NCBI GenBank assembly: GCA_905236465.1
Contig: CAJOQA010000302.1
Coordinates: forward strand, 1 to 17,323
DNA length: 17,323 nucleotides
Source of the DNA: an uncultured Treponema sp.
Lineage (GTDB): Bacteria > Spirochaetota > Spirochaetia > Treponematales > Treponemataceae
Direction: 5' to 3'
Of the stretch, positions 14,874 to 17,323 are shown piece by piece; within the stretch, counting starts at the first letter, position 1; each line of letters opens with the position of its first letter. The notes under the pieces were generated by a model. It saw only the letters and a list, made by a program, of their open reading frames with translations, ran no database searches and was not told where the DNA came from. The position numbers were made by a program, and so were the translations under genes.

Positions 14874-15634
14874 AAAAAAGGATAGTTGTTTGTCTTGATG
14901 TAAAAGACGGAAGGACTACAAAAGGCGTTAAGTTTCAAGATAACAAGGATATAGGAGACCCTGTGGAAATGGCAGCGGAATATTACCGGCAGGGTGTAGA
15001 CGAACTTGTTTTTTACGACATAATGGCATCAGCTGACGGTAGGGGTCCCATCTTGGATTTAATTTCCAGGGTTGCAAGCAGGGTGTTTATTCCCTTTTGT
15101 GTTGGGGGTGGAATAAGTAGCATAGAGGACATCAGGTCTACGATAGCGGCGGGGGCAGAAAAAATTTCACTTAACTCTCAGGCTGTAAAAAATCCTGACC
15201 TTATAAAAGAAGGAGCAAAAGTCTTTGGCTGCCAGTGCATAGTTTTGGGCATGGATGCGGCAAAAGACACCTCCATGCCTTCTGGCTATAGGGTTTACAT
15301 AAATGGTGGCAGGGTCAAAACAGAACTAGATGCCCTGGACTGGGCGCAAAAGGCCTGCTCTCTTGGGGCTGGAGAAATAGTCTTGAATTCTATTGATGCA
15401 GATGGAACGAGAAACGGTTATGAACTGAACCTGACAAAAATAATAAGTGAAAATGTCTCTGTCCCTGTTATTGCATCCGGAGGGGGAGGAACCACAAAGC
15501 ATTTGTCTGATGTCCTTACAATAGGCAGGGCAGATGCGGCCTTAGTCGCATCTATGGTACATTCAGGTGACTACACCGTAGGCTCCATAAAAGAAGCACT
15601 TGACAAAGACGGTGTTCCTGTCAGGCTTCAATAA
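14867..15634 (+). CDS. hisF: imidazole glycerol phosphate synthase, cyclase subunit
   Basis: 255-residue (beta/alpha)8 barrel that converts PRFAR plus ammonia to imidazole glycerol phosphate and AICAR. Seen: RIVVCLDVKDGR with the catalytic Asp in the first strand, the phosphate-binding GGGISS and ASGGGGT loops, LGMDAAKD (second catalytic Asp), and the family segments GAGEIVLNSIDADGTRNGYEL and ADAALVASMVHSG. Sequence is canonical HisF rather than the divergent WbuZ type. AAGGAAGG just upstream inside hisH is a good ribosome-binding site. Its last 7 bases overlap the convergent esterase gene. No other his genes are in the window. Confidence 0.95.
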   Translation: MLKKRIVVCLDVKDGRTTKGVKFQDNKDIGDPVEMAAEYYRQGVDELVFYDIMASADGRGPILDLISRVASRVFIPFCVGGGISSIEDIRSTIAAGAEKISLNSQAVKNPDLIKEGAKVFGCQCIVLGMDAAKDTSMPSGYRVYINGGRVKTELDALDWAQKACSLGAGEIVLNSIDADGTRNGYELNLTKIISENVSVPVIASGGGGTTKHLSDVLTIGRADAALVASMVHSGDYTVGSIKEALDKDGVPVRLQ

Positions 15635-16503
15635 GATAAGAAACCATGGCTGCAAAGAAATTCTTTAAGGCCTTGGTTCCATTTAAAAGTTTTCATAAAG
15701 GCTCCGTTTTTCATTCCAAAGCCATGCCCTCCCCAGGGGTAAGAGGCAAAGACAAAATCGCACTTTGCTTCTTCCAATGCTTGGCTGAAGCGTTTTGAGT
15801 TCTCAAAAAGAACCACCGGATCATCTTCGCAAGCAACAAGATAAATGGGAGGCATTGCCGAAGATGCATGAAGTTCTAAAGAAAAACGGTCTTTTTCTTC
15901 TTGATTTGGTTTTTTTCCAAGTAAGCTTTTCCTAGACCACTTATGCCCTATGTCATCTTGCATTGAGACTACAGGATATACAGGGACTGAAAAATCAGGG
16001 CGCAGGCTGACAGAACTTTTTATCCCGATTTTTTCAAGTTCGTTCCATTCATCCCCTGCTTCGGCAGCCCAGGCTACAAGGTGGCCACCGGCAGAATAAC
16101 CTACAAGCCCCACTTTTTCGGGGTTTACCTTGTATTTTTTGGCATCAGTCCTCATAATCTGAATTGCGCGCTGGATATCTTGCATTTGGCTAGGGTAATG
16201 GTAATTATTCTTTGCTACCCTATACCAGAGAACACAAGCAGTTGCCCCCTGCTCGTTGAACCATCTAGCAGAGGTGTAGCCTTCAGTAAAAACTCCTAGA
16301 TGATGATAAGAGCCACCAGGGCAAATAATCGCACAAGTCCCATTTGCATTTTCAGGAACGAAAACTTGCATTAAAACTCTTTCACCCTTCATTGACTCTA
16401 CACCTTTCCAAATGTAAACATCATATTTGCTTTTCCCCTCTTTAGCAAAAGAATAAAATGGAAATAGAAATAAAAACGTAAAAAAAGATAGCAAAAACTT
16501 CAT
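15628..16503 (-). CDS. secreted alpha/beta-hydrolase, probable carbohydrate (acetyl)esterase
   Basis: 291 residues with a Sec signal peptide (MKFLLSFFTFLFLFPFYSFA, cleavage probably after A20). It shows the esterase/lipase layout of COG0657 and related xylan-esterase-like enzymes: oxyanion loop CPGGSYHH (61-68), nucleophile S137 in GYSAGGH, acid D228 in CEDDPV, and H260 in GGHGFG. Relatives remove acetyl or other acyl groups from plant polysaccharides, which would fit a gut treponeme; the exact substrate cannot be told. The start has no Shine-Dalgarno sequence; a -10-like box ends 6 bases upstream. The stop overlaps the end of hisF on the other strand by 7 bases. Confidence 0.85.
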   Translation of the reverse strand: MKFLLSFFTFLFLFPFYSFAKEGKSKYDVYIWKGVESMKGERVLMQVFVPENANGTCAIICPGGSYHHLGVFTEGYTSARWFNEQGATACVLWYRVAKNNYHYPSQMQDIQRAIQIMRTDAKKYKVNPEKVGLVGYSAGGHLVAWAAEAGDEWNELEKIGIKSSVSLRPDFSVPVYPVVSMQDDIGHKWSRKSLLGKKPNQEEKDRFSLELHASSAMPPIYLVACEDDPVVLFENSKRFSQALEEAKCDFVFASYPWGGHGFGMKNGAFMKTFKWNQGLKEFLCSHGFLSY

Positions 16504-16509
16504 TCACTT

Positions 16510-16515
16510 AGTGTA
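16510..16515 (-). promoter_or_regulatory. possible -10 box of the esterase gene
   Basis: Minus strand TACACT (16515-16510) ends 6 bases before the ATG at 16503. No good -35 is found 16-18 bases upstream. The palindrome GTGTAACAC (16511-16519) overlaps it. Confidence 0.3.
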
Positions 16516-16547
16516 ACACAATTAAAAAATAAAAACAGCCTTTCTAC

Positions 16548-16577
16548 TTGTAACTTACATATTTTTTACTATATAAT
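16548..16577 (+). promoter_or_regulatory. promoter of the BMP/PnrA-type lipoprotein gene
   Basis: TTGTAA (16548-16553), 18-base spacer, consensus TATAAT (16572-16577). The ATG is 27 bases further on, leaving a short leader with AAGGGG (16594-16599). The 11-base palindrome TGTAACTTACA (16549-16559) covers the -35. Confidence 0.7.
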
Positions 16578-16604
16578 ATCCTAAATCTTTGAAAAGGGGC
16601 TATT

Positions 16605-17323
16605 ATGAAAAAGTATATTGGTATTTTGTTTTTTTTATTTTTTACTCTGTTTTTTTCATCCTGTTCACAAAAAAAGGCAAAAGATAATTCAGATTCAAAT
16701 AAAATTCCTTCCATTGCGGTTTTCATTCCTGGCATTATAGCTGATTCCCCAACATACGCCCATGTTGTGCAGGGGGTTCAAGAAGCGGTTAAAGAAAAAG
16801 GCGGGAATAAGGTTGCTGACCTTTATATAATGGAAGCAGGGACAAACCAAAGTGAATGGAGCAACAAACTTACAGCTTTAGCAGCAGGTGGGCAATACGA
16901 CTTAATTGTTTCCTCAAACCCTTCACTTCCTGAACTTGCATCCCCCATTGCCATTCAGTTTCCTGAGCAAAAATTTATATTCTTAGACGCAGCTTTGCCA
17001 GGCAATATAGATGAAGAGCTGGCAAATCACTTTTATTGCGTAAGCTACAACCAAAGGGACCAGGCTTATGTTTCAGGGTATATGGCAGGCCTATACTCAA
17101 AGAGCCACAAGGTGGGCCTGATTGCAGCTCAGGAATATCCTATAATGAACAACATCCTTTACCCCTACTTTGCAAAGGGGGCAGCAGATGCCTTTGAGGG
17201 GACTACTTGTGACTTTAGGATAGTTGGCAACTGGTACGATGCCTCAAAGGGGGCTGAACTTGCGCTTGCCATGAACGCAGTCGGGGTTGATGTAATTCTT
17301 CCTATTTGCGGGGGAGCTTCTCA
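16605..17323 (+). CDS. BMP/PnrA-family substrate-binding lipoprotein (partial, 3' end off window)
   Basis: First 239 or so residues of a periplasmic binding-protein-like lipoprotein. The signal peptide ends at a spirochaetal lipobox, FFSSC with C20 as the lipidated residue. The mature part starts with an Asp/Ser/Lys linker, then IAVFIPGIIADSPTYAHVVQG, DLIVSSNPS, KFIFLDA, NQRDQAYVSGYMAG and VGLIAA, the layout of the basic membrane protein family (PF02608). Family members include treponemal PnrA, a purine-nucleoside receptor, so nucleoside uptake with an ABC transporter is likely but the ligand is unproven. AAGGGG lies 5 bases before the ATG. Transporter genes may follow outside the window. Confidence 0.85.
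   Translation, partial: MKKYIGILFFLFFTLFFSSCSQKKAKDNSDSNKIPSIAVFIPGIIADSPTYAHVVQGVQEAVKEKGGNKVADLYIMEAGTNQSEWSNKLTALAAGGQYDLIVSSNPSLPELASPIAIQFPEQKFIFLDAALPGNIDEELANHFYCVSYNQRDQAYVSGYMAGLYSKSHKVGLIAAQEYPIMNNILYPYFAKGAADAFEGTTCDFRIVGNWYDASKGAELALAMNAVGVDVILPICGGAS

Noticed and set aside
14187..15634. HisH/HisF as the WbuY/WbuZ-type ammonia pair of surface-sugar synthesis
   Set aside because: HisF motifs are canonical and no sugar aminotransferase or amidotransferase neighbour is present.
16544..16735. 63-codon minus-strand open frame across the lipoprotein start
   Set aside because: Overlaps the promoter and signal-peptide region of the lipoprotein gene and has no recognisable product.
1..17323. 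tRNA, rRNA, CRISPR, transposon, prophage or attachment sites
   Set aside because: No cloverleaf, regularly spaced repeat array, transposase or integrase sequence was seen in reading the window.

Overview
The window looks like a chromosomal segment of a host-associated Treponema (Spirochaetes). The evidence is the ribosomal cluster order L21, Prp-like protease, L27, ObgE, NadD and YqeK, which I recall as also being the T. pallidum order; a clear relative of the treponemal surface protein pallilysin (Tp0751); a spirochaete-style lipoprotein of the BMP/PnrA family; and a moderate A+T-rich composition with A/T-rich promoters. There is no sign of phage, insertion sequence, CRISPR array, tRNA or rRNA. 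No gene-free stretch exceeds 300 bases; the longest is 218 bases (3278-3495).

Left third (1-3277, all minus strand): a housekeeping operon read rplU, prp, rpmA, obgE, nadD, yqeK. The junctions are very tight (abutting, 4-base overlap, 17-base overlap), except that an intrinsic terminator hairpin sits between rpmA and obgE. The L21 promoter and a 5' leader with competing hairpins lie at 3278-3381. The last gene, yqeK, runs off the left edge.

Middle (3496-13204): a 1469-residue protein of the 2-hydroxyacyl-CoA dehydratase activase superfamily with two iron-sulfur ASKHA ATPase domains and a cysteine-rich C-terminal half; an unrecognised exported protein; a convergent pallilysin-related exported protein that lacks the HEXXH motif; and, divergent from that, a 740-residue EF-hand protein with three C-terminal membrane segments and no known function.

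Right third (13201-17323): an AraC-type regulator divergent from hisH-hisF (imidazole-glycerol-phosphate synthase), a secreted alpha/beta-hydrolase resembling carbohydrate esterases, and the start of a BMP/PnrA-type substrate-binding lipoprotein.

Two architectural themes stand out. First, three plus-strand genes (3496, 10982, 14187) have a sigma70-type -10 box ending exactly 9 bases before the ATG and no Shine-Dalgarno sequence, so their mRNAs should be essentially leaderless. Several minus-strand genes look similar, whereas the ribosomal operon, hisF and the lipoprotein have normal ribosome-binding sites. Second, genes alternate in divergent and convergent pairs, and the convergent pairs overlap or almost touch at their stop codons without a terminator. 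The best candidate control site is a pair of direct repeats 21 bp apart in the araC/hisH promoter region.
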